Shown here one piece after another: positions 18,134 through 26,890 of a stretch of 50,163 bases of DNA. Source of the DNA: Candidatus Methanophagales archaeon (GTDB lineage: Archaea > Halobacteriota > Syntropharchaeia > Alkanophagales > Methanospirareceae); the NCBI GenBank assembly GCA_003336485.1, contig QENH01000192.1:1-50163 (forward strand), read 5' to 3'. A program made the translations under genes and the position numbers. The notes beneath the pieces were generated by a model, which was not told where the DNA came from, searched no databases, and saw nothing but the letters and a program-made list of their open reading frames with translations. Each line of letters begins with the position of its first letter. Position 1 is the first letter of the stretch.

Positions 18134-19450
18134 TTAATGCCCATCTGGATGCTGCTCTGGGTGATACACGAATACGCCATGCTCATATACGTTGAAGTCT
18201 ATGCCAAAGAACGCATATATATATTCCTGATGGATCGCCTGTGGATCCAGATCTTCAAAGAGATCCGGATGGAACCATTTTGCCCAGTATGTGAGAGCTA
18301 TGGGATACTCGGCACCGTATTGAAAACCACTGTTTATTATGTAAACCCTTCTGTTCTTCACAGCAGTAACATTAGCTAATTCTGGACGATTCATAATATC
18401 TTCCCACACCGCCTTTAGTTTTGATATGTCATCAGAAAGATATCCTCTGCCTCCTGTATCTTTTCCAGGTGATATATAGCTGATAATAATATCTGGGTTC
18501 CTCTCCACTACGGCTTCAGGATCTACTTCAACACTAATTTTAGGTATATCAGCAAATATGTTTTTTCCACCAGTTATGTCGAGGAACTGCTGAGTACTCG
18601 CTTTAGCACCATAGGTCTTGTATGCTCCGTAACCTATCTCCAAATACATCTTTGGTTTTTCTTCTTCTGAGAGCTTTTCTGTCTCCTCTTTGATAAGGTC
18701 AATGTATTTATCATGGAAATCACCGATATAATGCTTTGCCTCGTCTTTTTTTCCAAAGATATAACCAAGCTTCGTCATCTCTTCTGTAAAAACATCTGGA
18801 TTCCAGAAGTTTAAAGCAACTACAGTAATACCCGGGAGCAACTTTTCAGCCTTTTCCGCAACATGATATGGTACAGTTACTAAATCTGGATTTAGACTGA
18901 GTATCGCTTCATAATCTGCTGGGTACCCTCCAACAGACGGCAATTTGCTGAGTTCTGGCTGATAAATATCGTCCATTTTAATAAAATCTGAAACGCCAAC
19001 TATTTTATTCTCTGCTCCGAATATTTGTATTGCTTCGGCAAAATAAGCACTGTTACCACTAGCCAAAACAGCACGCTCCACCGGCTTCTTCACCGTCACA
19101 ATTCTATCAGCGGAATCGACTAGCGTAAGCACATTCTCCTTACCCACGATAACTAACTTAATCTGCACAAAATCCAGCGGGTTTATCTCGCCATCGTATT
19201 TCGCATCTGCCAACTCCGTCTCCGGCCGTTCGCCGAAGAAAATCAGCTTCACGTACGTCAAGTCTCGCATATCAATCGTATCGTCTTCATTTGCGTTACC
19301 GTAGACGCCTAAGACAAAATCGTCTTCGGCTGCGGCAATCGTCGTTGCCGACAAAGCCACAAAAAGCATCAAACACAGCACAATTGCTATTACCACAAAC
19401 CGTCTCTTTGAAAGAATAGCTTTACCTAAAGAACTTCTTTTCGTTTCCAT
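18134..19450 (-). CDS. Dockerin-bearing substrate-binding protein (SBP 6)
   Basis: 438 residues: N-terminal METKRSSLGK then hydrophobic FVVIAIVLCLMLFVALSA, cleavage near 41, and the dockerin immediately after (42-105). The second SBP type follows, with linker TLVDSADRIVTVKKPVERAVL. The binding domain has KLPSVGGYPADYEAILSLNPDL and GAYKTYGAKASTQQFLDITGG, and is the closest intact relative of the frameshifted SBP 3. The C-terminus ends HGVFVYHPEQHPDGH, a His-rich tail shared with SBP 3 and SBP 12 that could bind metal. It follows SBP 7 after 63 nt of a spacer also seen after SBP 2. Confidence 0.88.
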   Translation of the reverse strand: METKRSSLGKAILSKRRFVVIAIVLCLMLFVALSATTIAAAEDDFVLGVYGNANEDDTIDMRDLTYVKLIFFGERPETELADAKYDGEINPLDFVQIKLVIVGKENVLTLVDSADRIVTVKKPVERAVLASGNSAYFAEAIQIFGAENKIVGVSDFIKMDDIYQPELSKLPSVGGYPADYEAILSLNPDLVTVPYHVAEKAEKLLPGITVVALNFWNPDVFTEEMTKLGYIFGKKDEAKHYIGDFHDKYIDLIKEETEKLSEEEKPKMYLEIGYGAYKTYGAKASTQQFLDITGGKNIFADIPKISVEVDPEAVVERNPDIIISYISPGKDTGGRGYLSDDISKLKAVWEDIMNRPELANVTAVKNRRVYIINSGFQYGAEYPIALTYWAKWFHPDLFEDLDPQAIHQEYIYAFFGIDFNVYEHGVFVYHPEQHPDGH

Positions 19451-19513
19451 TTTCTCTTATCACCTTTTTTTTCCTTACTCTGCACAGTTTTCTTCTTTTA
19501 CCTCTACTGTCCT

Positions 19514-20923
19514 CTATGTACCTTGCCTCCACTGAGTAGGATAAGCATAAACGCCCTTGTAGGGTATACCAAGGAACTCATCAAGCCAGTCTTCGTGCAT
19601 CTCGATCGGGTCCAGGTCTTCGAACCTGTCAGGATGGAGCCATTTTGCCATGTAGAGGGCGTAGATACTTGAATGTAGCCCACCTGCACTATTGCAAATC
19701 ATATATGCATCACCATTTTGGACTGCCGAGGTGCAATCCCAGCCAGTGCTATTCATGAACATTCCCCTTATTTTATGCATCGAGCTAGAATCTGCGACAT
19801 CGTAGCCACATTCTACGAAACCTGCATACCCTGGATAAACATCCATGATAAGTATTTCTGGATTTCTACCGATGATTGCTTCTGTATCCACCTGCTGGTA
19901 ACTTTCTATATCGGCAAAGGCATTGATACCGCCTGCTCGGACAATGCGGTTATCACCGCTGGTATCAGAACCTGCGATATAACATGGTGGCGCCTCATTA
20001 AAAGAGAATGCATGAAGTTTCTCGTCATCATCATCCGGGATAAAAGTACCCGGAGGGCATGGACAATAAACCCCATAAACCGTGCTGGGCTTCTCATTCT
20101 CAGGGATTTCCGATACACGCTCACCTATAAGTCCATATAGCTCTTTCTCGAACTTAATAAGCGCCTCCGACTTTTCCTGATTACTCATCAGCCATCCCAG
20201 AACCCCAAACTCTTCAGCATACTTCTCTGGCTCATCTAAGTCTGTCAAGAGCATGGGTATGCCGGCATAACTTAACTGCTCCTCATATATTGGATAATAT
20301 GTGCGGAAATATGTAGATGCGACAACAACATCTGGCTCCAGGCTTATGACCTTTTCGACATCCATGGAACTACTATATACTCCGATTTCCTCTTTAGCCT
20401 TGATGAGTTCTGCAATCTCACCGACTTTCTTTGTGAATCCGTCAACACCAACGATCGTGTCTTCCAATCCGAAAGTGCAGATTGCTTCGCATGCATAACT
20501 ACTCGCTGTAACAATCCTATCAGTAGGTATGCTTATAGTCACTGGCTCTTCTGTAATATCCGGTGGTGTTCCGAGATACTGAACAACAGTAAGCTCATTC
20601 TCCTTGCCCACAATGATCAACTTAATCTGCACAAAATCCAGTGGGTTTATCTCGCCATCGTATTTCGCATCTGCTAACTTCGTCTCCGGCCGTTCACCGA
20701 AGAAAATCAGCTTTACGTACGTCAAATCGCGCATATCAATCGTTTCATCTTCATTTGCATTGCCGTAGACGCCTAAGACAATATCGTCTTCGGAAGCTGT
20801 TGTGGCCGTGCATGCACTCACTTTTTGCACGTTTTGCGCAGCGGCAATCGCAGGTATAGCCACTAAAAATAGCGATAAAAGTACGATTGCTAATTCTAAG
20901 AAAGCTATGCTTTTTCTTTTCAT
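19514..20923 (-). CDS. Dockerin-bearing substrate-binding protein (SBP 7)
   Basis: Start placed at ATG 20923 (MKRKSIAFLELAIV, 469 residues): the frame is open further upstream, but that would cross the promoter element at 20971-21020 and add a segment unlike a signal peptide. Signal peptide 1-30, dockerin about 46-108, linker VQYLGTPPDITEEPVTI. Unique to this copy is an insertion with clustered Cys, Pro and Asp (YCPCPPGTFIPDDDDEKLHA) before the ligand loop AGSDTSGDNRIV. It is first gene of its unit and the sister of SBP 2, including the identical C-terminal WRQGT and TAG stop. Confidence 0.88.
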   Translation of the reverse strand: MKRKSIAFLELAIVLLSLFLVAIPAIAAAQNVQKVSACTATTASEDDIVLGVYGNANEDETIDMRDLTYVKLIFFGERPETKLADAKYDGEINPLDFVQIKLIIVGKENELTVVQYLGTPPDITEEPVTISIPTDRIVTASSYACEAICTFGLEDTIVGVDGFTKKVGEIAELIKAKEEIGVYSSSMDVEKVISLEPDVVVASTYFRTYYPIYEEQLSYAGIPMLLTDLDEPEKYAEEFGVLGWLMSNQEKSEALIKFEKELYGLIGERVSEIPENEKPSTVYGVYCPCPPGTFIPDDDDEKLHAFSFNEAPPCYIAGSDTSGDNRIVRAGGINAFADIESYQQVDTEAIIGRNPEILIMDVYPGYAGFVECGYDVADSSSMHKIRGMFMNSTGWDCTSAVQNGDAYMICNSAGGLHSSIYALYMAKWLHPDRFEDLDPIEMHEDWLDEFLGIPYKGVYAYPTQWRQGT

Positions 20924-20970
20924 TTTCTTTATTGTCTTGTCCTCTTTGGTGAAGTATAGTAATAACGTAC

Positions 20971-21020
20971 AGTATTTATAACTTACATTTTTGGTAATAC
21001 ATATTGCCCAAATGGCTAAA
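20971..21020 (-). promoter_or_regulatory. Shared promoter/operator element, copy C
   Basis: Plus-strand order: AGTATTTATA (TATA box), CTTACATTTTT, GGTAATACATATTGCC (20993-21008) and GGCTAAA (21014-21020). Half-sites GGTAA (20993) and GCTAA (21015) are 22 bp apart. The TATA box lies about 50 nt before the chosen ATG of SBP 7. The core differs from copy B only in the right arm (TTGCC for TTACC). Confidence 0.75.
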
Positions 21021-21168
21021 TAGTTATTGGCATGCATACTTCATCGCGTATACAATATACCCGTGTCCAACACACATGCATAATGTAATGATTGATTCTG
21101 AAAGCGTGGTGTTTTTATATTCCTGGATGGGTTTACAGAACGGAAAAGAGAAAAATGAAGAAGAATAG

Positions 21169-21210
21169 TTTTTTATACTCAGAGCTACAATGAATTCGTA
21201 GAGGAGGGGT
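21169..21210 (+). promoter_or_regulatory. TATA box and Shine-Dalgarno of the DUF104-like gene
   Basis: TTTTTTATACTC (21169-21180) is a TATA-like box and GAGGAGGGGT (21201-21210) a strong ribosome binding site 6 nt before the ATG at 21217. This makes a short independent plus-strand unit, divergent from SBP 7. Confidence 0.5.
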
Positions 21211-21216
21211 TGTAAG

Positions 21217-21366
21217 ATGCAAAAGACAATAGAGGTTGTTTATGAAAAGGGTATGTTTAAGCCTTTGGAGAAAGTTGATTTGCAAGAAGGGGAGAGAATA
21301 AAGATAGAAATAAGAGATTTCAAGAGGAAATTGGATGCAGTATTTGGAATTTTAAAGGCATCATAA
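21217..21366 (+). CDS. DUF104/AF2212-like antitoxin, orphan and short
   Basis: 49 residues from ATG 21217 to TAA 21364-21366. The N-terminus [20 protein letters not shown] followed by [12 protein letters not shown] is the signature of the DUF104 (AF2212-like) family, antitoxins usually encoded just before a VapC PIN toxin. The C-terminal part ([16 protein letters not shown]) is shorter than usual. No PIN gene follows in the 91 nt before the convergent nitrogenase-like gene, so the antitoxin is an orphan or a remnant. The decayed PIN gene at 97-267 is a separate locus. The expression signals look intact. Confidence 0.75.
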   Translation: MQKTIEVVYEKGMFKPLEKVDLQEGERIKIEIRDFKRKLDAVFGILKAS

Positions 21367-21457
21367 ATTTGAATGTGTTGCTTCCGAAATACCGAGCAAG
21401 ATTACCCTAAGTCGTGCCAAATTCATTCTTTATGCTTCGCATTCTTTTCCTCACGCT

Positions 21458-22945
21458 CTAAGTTGTTTCATACCATATATGCCGGAATACTCTGGCTCTA
21501 TCAGCCCAATATTTGGTTAAGCCGCCATATTCTTCATCCTGGTCGGCCATTGCTAACAGCGGTTTGGAACTGCAAGGGCGTTCAAGCGCTCTACGAGCTT
21601 CAATAGCTGCATCAACAACCGCCCAATAACCAATCCTGAAGAAATAGCCCGACAGTCTGCTAGGTACAAGCGTTTTGAATCCATTTTTCTCATACCACCA
21701 TGCACTCGCACTAGCAAGAGCGGGAGGCACTACCAGGTCTGGCCTACACCTCTTTAACGCTTTGAGTTCTTCTTCAAGCGTTGGCTCTATCATTATCTCG
21801 GGGTCGGAATAATACTTCAAGCAGAATTCATGCCACATCTCTGCTGTTCTCTCCTTTGCTTCATCATTTAGCAGCATATCAAAATTAGTTCCTGTTCTGA
21901 ACCTAAGGATGAGGAGTTCGCACTTCATACCACAATATCTGACCAAGTCAGCAGCATACCCACCGGTATATGAGCCAACCACAGATAAGATTTTCCCTTT
22001 TAGTGCTGGCAAGTGCGTAGCAAGAGCTTCTTCTGCCTTGCCTCTGCTTCGCTTAGCAACCTCTTCTGCGGCCCCTTCTATATTGTATACCTTACCAATA
22101 TCCATCAATAACTTATCCACGCCGTCAAATCCGTAGGGTCCGTACTCAATGGAACTGTATCGCGGCTCCGGGTATAGTTCTATGTATTTCATACCATAGT
22201 TCTTCTTTAGAAATTCTGTCCATGTCTCGGACGCATAATGAACGATCGAAGCCAAAGCTCGGGGCATCCTCTTTATATCGTCAACCGAATTATTATAGAA
22301 GTAGGAGCCATTCACGTGCAGGCCCATGTTTTGGATTAATGACGTAAGTTCTCGATTCCTCTGCCCTTCATCTGGGAATTGGACGAGTGTAGCGATGTTT
22401 ATAGCTTTTTCATCTTGCACTTCACAATCGCCATTTTCTAATAATTGTGTTATCAGCGCGTTTCTTATTATGCCAAAACCCCTCTTTGTCATGACACTAT
22501 CCTGCTCGCATGACACTAATGATGATACAACCACCTCGCATTGTACTTTTGTCTCTTCTCTAACCGCATCCATATAGTCGCCAATCTGATCAGCGACATC
22601 GGAAGAAATAACCAAAATAAGTTCCGGCTTGTACTTATCATAAACTTCCTCTAGCGCACCCAAAAGCCGATCATAAGCGCCATAAACCGTTTCTGCTTCT
22701 GTTAATGCGGTACAAGGCATATCATATATCGGATTCCAACCGCGGCATGGGTTTATCCTACGCTGAAATGCACAGCCTATTGGGCCATGCAGGAGGACAA
22801 CGGTGTTCTTTAACGAGGTTGCAATTGTAGTAGCACAAGAAATCTTACCGCCCAAAGCAGCCCTACCATGAATTGGCAAGCTCCAGACGCAACTAACCAT
22901 GAAGTCCTCCGGCAACAGCGAGTAATTGAAGCTATTATCGCTCAT
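21458..22945 (-). CDS. Nitrogenase component 1-like protein, D/alpha type (module II)
   Basis: 495 residues. It has Cys at the classical first position (GKISCATTIA, Cys37), HGPIGCAFQRR (Cys58) and DMPCTALTE (Cys78), but the third motif is SSDVADQIGDY: Asp116 for Cys, and IGDY for IGDD. An Asp cluster ligand is known in the beta subunit of BchNB, so this may be a real substitution. It overlaps the NifH-like gene by 4 nt and is last in the unit, giving the unusual order K-H-D. A TPCT/MPCT Cys motif is shared with modules I and III. It faces the DUF104 gene across a 91-nt convergent gap. Confidence 0.86.
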   Translation of the reverse strand: MSDNSFNYSLLPEDFMVSCVWSLPIHGRAALGGKISCATTIATSLKNTVVLLHGPIGCAFQRRINPCRGWNPIYDMPCTALTEAETVYGAYDRLLGALEEVYDKYKPELILVISSDVADQIGDYMDAVREETKVQCEVVVSSLVSCEQDSVMTKRGFGIIRNALITQLLENGDCEVQDEKAINIATLVQFPDEGQRNRELTSLIQNMGLHVNGSYFYNNSVDDIKRMPRALASIVHYASETWTEFLKKNYGMKYIELYPEPRYSSIEYGPYGFDGVDKLLMDIGKVYNIEGAAEEVAKRSRGKAEEALATHLPALKGKILSVVGSYTGGYAADLVRYCGMKCELLILRFRTGTNFDMLLNDEAKERTAEMWHEFCLKYYSDPEIMIEPTLEEELKALKRCRPDLVVPPALASASAWWYEKNGFKTLVPSRLSGYFFRIGYWAVVDAAIEARRALERPCSSKPLLAMADQDEEYGGLTKYWADRARVFRHIWYETT

Positions 22946-23832
22946 TTCTCGACCTTCTTATACTTCTCCTTTGTCCTCTTCCTGATCTCTTTACCTATCT
23001 TCACCATCTCGTCCGGAGATAATGGCTTTGGGACTGAAGTTTGTGTGTTATTGTAAATTTTCATTGCCAACTCCCTGAACAAAGAGGCTATTTCTGTATT
23101 ACCGTCATATTCGATCACTGTATTGCCATCAATCTCCGCCTCTGCTATTTCATGTGCGTTTGGAACATGCCCAATAACATGTGAGCCGATCTTTTCTGCG
23201 AAGTCATAAACAACATCCGCTTCGTCCAGCATACCGCGAACATTATAGATTATCCCGCCTAATGGTGACCCACCTTTGTTTGCAAACTCGCTTATTCCCT
23301 TGCTAATATTATTTGCAGCGTAAAGAGCGAGATAATCCGCCGATGTTACTATATAGACCTCATCTGCCAAACCCCTCCTCAATGGCATTGCAAAACCACC
23401 ACATACAACATCGCCAAGCACATCGTATAATACTATGTCCGGTTTTAGCTCTTCAAAGACATTCAGTTTATTGAGCAAGTCTATCGCAACGATGACGCCT
23501 CTACCTGCACATCCAAAACCAGGTCTTGGCCCGCCACACTCGGCACAATGGACATCCCCATAACCCTTGTGGACGACCTCATCGAGCTTGATCTCCTTCC
23601 CCTCCACAAGCTCTTCAAGACCAAGCCGCTCAATCCCCTTATCTCGCGATACATCAAGTATAGTCGGTATCTGAACCTCTCCTGTCAAGTTCCTGGTGCA
23701 GTCTGCCTTGGGGTCACAGCCAATCATCATTACTGATAGCCCGTTATCAGACAGTGCAGCCACAATGTTCGATCCTATCGTCGATTTCCCTATTCCGCCT
23801 TTGCCGTAAAATGCTATTTGTCTCATTTTCAC
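22942..23832 (-). CDS. NifH-like ATP-dependent reductase (module II)
   Basis: 296 residues. P-loop FYGKGGIGKST (about 8-18), MIGCDPKADCTRNLTGE, cluster cysteines GFGCAGRGV (Cys108) and DVVCGGFAMPLRRG (Cys144). The glycine-rich segment here reads ECGGPRPGFG, with an extra Cys (AECGG) and Arg for Glu compared with the other two reductases. Four-base overlaps on both sides show tight coupling with the K-like gene before and the D-like gene after. It should transfer electrons to that pair. The three reductases in the window are clear paralogues. Confidence 0.93.
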   Translation of the reverse strand: MKMRQIAFYGKGGIGKSTIGSNIVAALSDNGLSVMMIGCDPKADCTRNLTGEVQIPTILDVSRDKGIERLGLEELVEGKEIKLDEVVHKGYGDVHCAECGGPRPGFGCAGRGVIVAIDLLNKLNVFEELKPDIVLYDVLGDVVCGGFAMPLRRGLADEVYIVTSADYLALYAANNISKGISEFANKGGSPLGGIIYNVRGMLDEADVVYDFAEKIGSHVIGHVPNAHEIAEAEIDGNTVIEYDGNTEIASLFRELAMKIYNNTQTSVPKPLSPDEMVKIGKEIRKRTKEKYKKVEK

Positions 23833-25121
23833 ACCTCATAATATCTTGATACTAGAGAATTAACTATGGATTCCAGCCATGTCAAAACGCCCCGGAAGCC
23901 GGCATAGGGGGCATCAATTAATGCGACTGTGTCTATGGTGGGATAAGCGAACCTGATTAAAGGTGTTCTCGCTACATTTGCCAATCGTTTATCAAATGTT
24001 GACCCGAAAAGCATCTGGATGCCGGCATTTGTTATGCACCGTTCCATTTCAAACCTGTCCGGTTCGACCATAATCTCTTGAGCAATTCCTGATACCTCTT
24101 TGACATTCTCTTCCAGCACGAAGTTCTTGTTTGTTAGCGTGAGAACCTTCACATCGAACCCCAACTCAGCGCTAAGGAACTTTGTAAGTGCAATTCCCTT
24201 GCATGGGTCGCCTATGATAGCACAGGACAACCCGTAAAATCCATGCAGATAGAATTGGACTTTTTCTACTGCCGCCTTAATTCTTGCTCGTTCCCGAGCT
24301 AAGAAAATCCCGTCTACTTCTTTACCCAGCCCTTCGCAAACACGTTCTAAAAACATTTCCGTCGCAGAAACACCGTATGGATAATCAACTACCTTGTGTG
24401 GTATTCCAAACTCCTTGTCCATCACCCGTGCTAATTTAACGCCTTCACCACCAAGAACGATGTTTAGAGCTGCCTTTGGCGCTTCTACAATATGTTTGAA
24501 CTCGTCTGAAGTTAATACCGCATTTACCGTCACGCCTACACCCGCAAGTAACCGTTTAATCTCTGTAAGGTCTGCCACACTCCTAAACTCATCGTCCTTG
24601 AACCCAATTAGATTTACAGAATCGCTCTTTTTTCTATCTTCGTGATTATCCATGAACTTAGCAAGTGATGCTAAAGCACTTTCATAGCCGAGCCACATAT
24701 TCTTGTGGAATCCCGCGGCACGGAAATAGTGTATTAATGATTTTATTCCTTTATCCTCCGCCACTTTAAATTCGATCGCATCGAGATCGTCGCCCACAAT
24801 TGCGGGCGCACAAGCATCAAGAAGAGCGATAAAAGCGGGATTGAATATTTCGTCCACTTTTTTTAACGCTATCAATGCTTTATGCTCTGCACCGTAAATA
24901 AAATCTCGGGGGTGTATCCCAGAAAATGCAATCCTTGCATCTGTATTATCGCATAACGTTCTCAATAACAACATTCCACTGTGACAGTCCGGCGGCGAAT
25001 GAAGTACGACATAGCCATCTTTAATGCCGTGAAAAGCTCTAAACGCACCTATTAGCTGGCAGCCTTGCATTGGATCAAGCGATAAATGTTCCTGCTCTTT
25101 ATACTCCTTCTCTTCTGCCAT
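23829..25121 (-). CDS. Nitrogenase component 1-like protein, short K/beta type (module II)
   Basis: Start chosen at ATG 25121 (MAEEKEYKEQEHL, 430 residues) because it overlaps the methyltransferase stop as TAATG; the frame extends 14 codons further up inside that gene. All three ligand motifs are complete: MQGCQLIGAF (Cys21), SPPDCHSGM (Cys46) and DACAPAIVGDD (Cys104). FIYGAEHKALIALKK and the TWLESIVN end are family-typical. It overlaps the NifH-like gene by 4 nt. With a complete K and an Asp-substituted D, module II reverses the pattern of module III. Confidence 0.87.
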   Translation of the reverse strand: MAEEKEYKEQEHLSLDPMQGCQLIGAFRAFHGIKDGYVVLHSPPDCHSGMLLLRTLCDNTDARIAFSGIHPRDFIYGAEHKALIALKKVDEIFNPAFIALLDACAPAIVGDDLDAIEFKVAEDKGIKSLIHYFRAAGFHKNMWLGYESALASLAKFMDNHEDRKKSDSVNLIGFKDDEFRSVADLTEIKRLLAGVGVTVNAVLTSDEFKHIVEAPKAALNIVLGGEGVKLARVMDKEFGIPHKVVDYPYGVSATEMFLERVCEGLGKEVDGIFLARERARIKAAVEKVQFYLHGFYGLSCAIIGDPCKGIALTKFLSAELGFDVKVLTLTNKNFVLEENVKEVSGIAQEIMVEPDRFEMERCITNAGIQMLFGSTFDKRLANVARTPLIRFAYPTIDTVALIDAPYAGFRGVLTWLESIVNSLVSRYYEV

Positions 25122-25993
25122 TATTCTGCCCGCCAAGATATCAATGCATCTTTTGAACGCCATTCCCAGTACAAACTCTCGCCCTCTTTTTTTATCTTAT
25201 CCGATAGATAATCACGAATCGCATCGCGCTGGGCCTCGGTCAGCTCACCGTCAATGTCCTCTTTCCATAAATCTATAGCTTCATCCATATTCTGCACATA
25301 TCTTTTCGCATATGCCTCTAACATCTCGATATTCGGGTCGATGTCGAGTTCTCGTAATGTCATATAGAGGAATGAGTAATCAGGAAAGGTGGGCTCCGGC
25401 CGTTCGTATATTCGTTCGTAATATTTAGAATACGAAGAATCATCGGTATCATGTCCCGCACCAATCAGCAAATAGATGAAACCCTTAGAAACTTCGTTCA
25501 TTTTCCTGAATGAGTCATGCAGGTCGGTTATATAATACAATGCATGCGAGCAGATGATGAGATCGTACTTACCTTTATTCAGCGCTATTACTTCATTTAT
25601 TGTCGTGTCTTCCCACTTTTTGTTTATGCATTCGATGTTTGTCAGATTATTTGCTTCCGCTTTGTTCTTCAAAATGTCGAGCATCCCCGGAGAAGGTTCA
25701 ACCGCCACGACTCTTTTCACACTCTTTGCTAATGGAAGAGCAAAAATGCCCGTTCCCGCTCCTACATCGAGCACCGTTTCCGGGCTATGTTCTTCAATCT
25801 TTTCAATGAGTTGTGTGCGGTTTGAATGTTCCATGCTTTTCGTGTATTCTGCTGCCTTATGATCCCAAGCTGCGGTTATAGAACCGTATTTCTTGATATA
25901 CTGATGTGACCAAGCATCCATTATCCCATCCTGCCACAATTTCGACCATTCAATATCCAAATCGCCTATTTTTTTCTTAACGTTCATTTCCAT
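25121..25993 (-). CDS. SAM-dependent methyltransferase heading module II
   Basis: 290 residues, a different methyltransferase subfamily from those at 5095-6647 and 10288. Motif I is TVLDVGAGTGIFALPLA (about 73-89), followed by VVAVEPSPGMLDILK and KKWEDTTI, and later FIYLLIGAGHDTDDSSY. The N-terminus DIEWSKLWQDGIMDAWSHQY and the GAGHDT-type motif are shared with the methyltransferase at 29823, so the two are paralogues. It starts directly after the stop of the module I NifH-like gene, fusing modules I and II into one run. ATG 25993 is used; Met3 is an alternative. The substrate is unknown. Confidence 0.84.
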   Translation of the reverse strand: MEMNVKKKIGDLDIEWSKLWQDGIMDAWSHQYIKKYGSITAAWDHKAAEYTKSMEHSNRTQLIEKIEEHSPETVLDVGAGTGIFALPLAKSVKRVVAVEPSPGMLDILKNKAEANNLTNIECINKKWEDTTINEVIALNKGKYDLIICSHALYYITDLHDSFRKMNEVSKGFIYLLIGAGHDTDDSSYSKYYERIYERPEPTFPDYSFLYMTLRELDIDPNIEMLEAYAKRYVQNMDEAIDLWKEDIDGELTEAQRDAIRDYLSDKIKKEGESLYWEWRSKDALISWRAE

Positions 25994-26887
25994 TTAACCT
26001 CCAATCTCATATTTTTCTCTCGTCTTCTGCCTGATACGTTGGGCCAAGTCCGCCAGTTCTTTCTTTGATAGCGGTGTCGGTGCCACAGTTTCTTTATTCT
26101 CGTATATAGTTATGGCTAAATTCCGGAATCGCTCTGCAATTTCTGATTCCGGTTTATTCTCTATCGTTGTCATACCATATATTTCAGTTTCTATTATCGT
26201 TGGGTCATTGGGGATTGAGCCTATTACCTTTGAGCCCACGCATTCTGCAAACTCGTTGACGAGAGCGAAATCATCTATTGCTCCTCTCACGTTGTATACA
26301 ATGCCCGCTAACGGCGAGCCGTCTCGCCTCGCATGGCGTGCGATACCTTTGCAGATGTTATTCGCAGCGTATATAGCCAAATAATCGGCTGAAGTAACAA
26401 TAAACACATCGTCCGCTAAACCTCTTCTCAGTGGCATTCCAAACCCGCCACATACAATATCGCCTAAAACATCATATATCACCACGTCCAGATTAAAGCC
26501 ATTGTAGACATCCAATTTCTTTAACAGGTCAATAGCAATGATAACACCTCTTCCCGCACAGCCCACTGCGGGCTCTGGTCCACCTGCTTCCACGCAAAGA
26601 ACTCCGTTATAGCCCTTATGCACTATCTCATCCACCTCTATTCGTTTACCATCTACAAGTTCTGTAAGACCGAGTTTCGCCACGCCCTTCTCCCTCAAGA
26701 CATCCAACACGGTAGGGATGTCAACGTCTCCACACAGGTTCCTTGTGCAGTCTGACTTGGGATCACATCCAATAAGCATTGTATTAAGCCCTTGCTCGGC
26801 ATAGGCAGCAGCGAGATTCGATGCTATCGTTGATTTACCTATACCGCCTTTTCCATAGAACGCTATTTGTCGTATTTCATTGCCCAT
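25994..26887 (-). CDS. NifH-like ATP-dependent reductase (module I)
   Basis: 297 residues. P-loop FYGKGGIGKST (10-20), LIGCDPKSDCTRNLCGD, cluster cysteines AVGCAGRGV (Cys110) and DIVCGGFGMPLRRG (Cys146). The D-Y-L-A-I-Y-A-A-N-N-I-C segment of the switch region is intact. Three bases separate it from the K-like gene and none from the following methyltransferase. It should be the electron donor of the module I D/K pair. Overall it is closer in wording to the module II reductase than to module III. Confidence 0.93.
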   Translation of the reverse strand: MGNEIRQIAFYGKGGIGKSTIASNLAAAYAEQGLNTMLIGCDPKSDCTRNLCGDVDIPTVLDVLREKGVAKLGLTELVDGKRIEVDEIVHKGYNGVLCVEAGGPEPAVGCAGRGVIIAIDLLKKLDVYNGFNLDVVIYDVLGDIVCGGFGMPLRRGLADDVFIVTSADYLAIYAANNICKGIARHARRDGSPLAGIVYNVRGAIDDFALVNEFAECVGSKVIGSIPNDPTIIETEIYGMTTIENKPESEIAERFRNLAITIYENKETVAPTPLSKKELADLAQRIRQKTREKYEIGG

Positions 26888-26890
26888 TCT

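Noticed and set aside
20924-21037. N-terminal extension of SBP 7 to 21037
   Set aside because: It would run through the shared promoter element and put a non-signal sequence in front of a good signal peptide at 20923.
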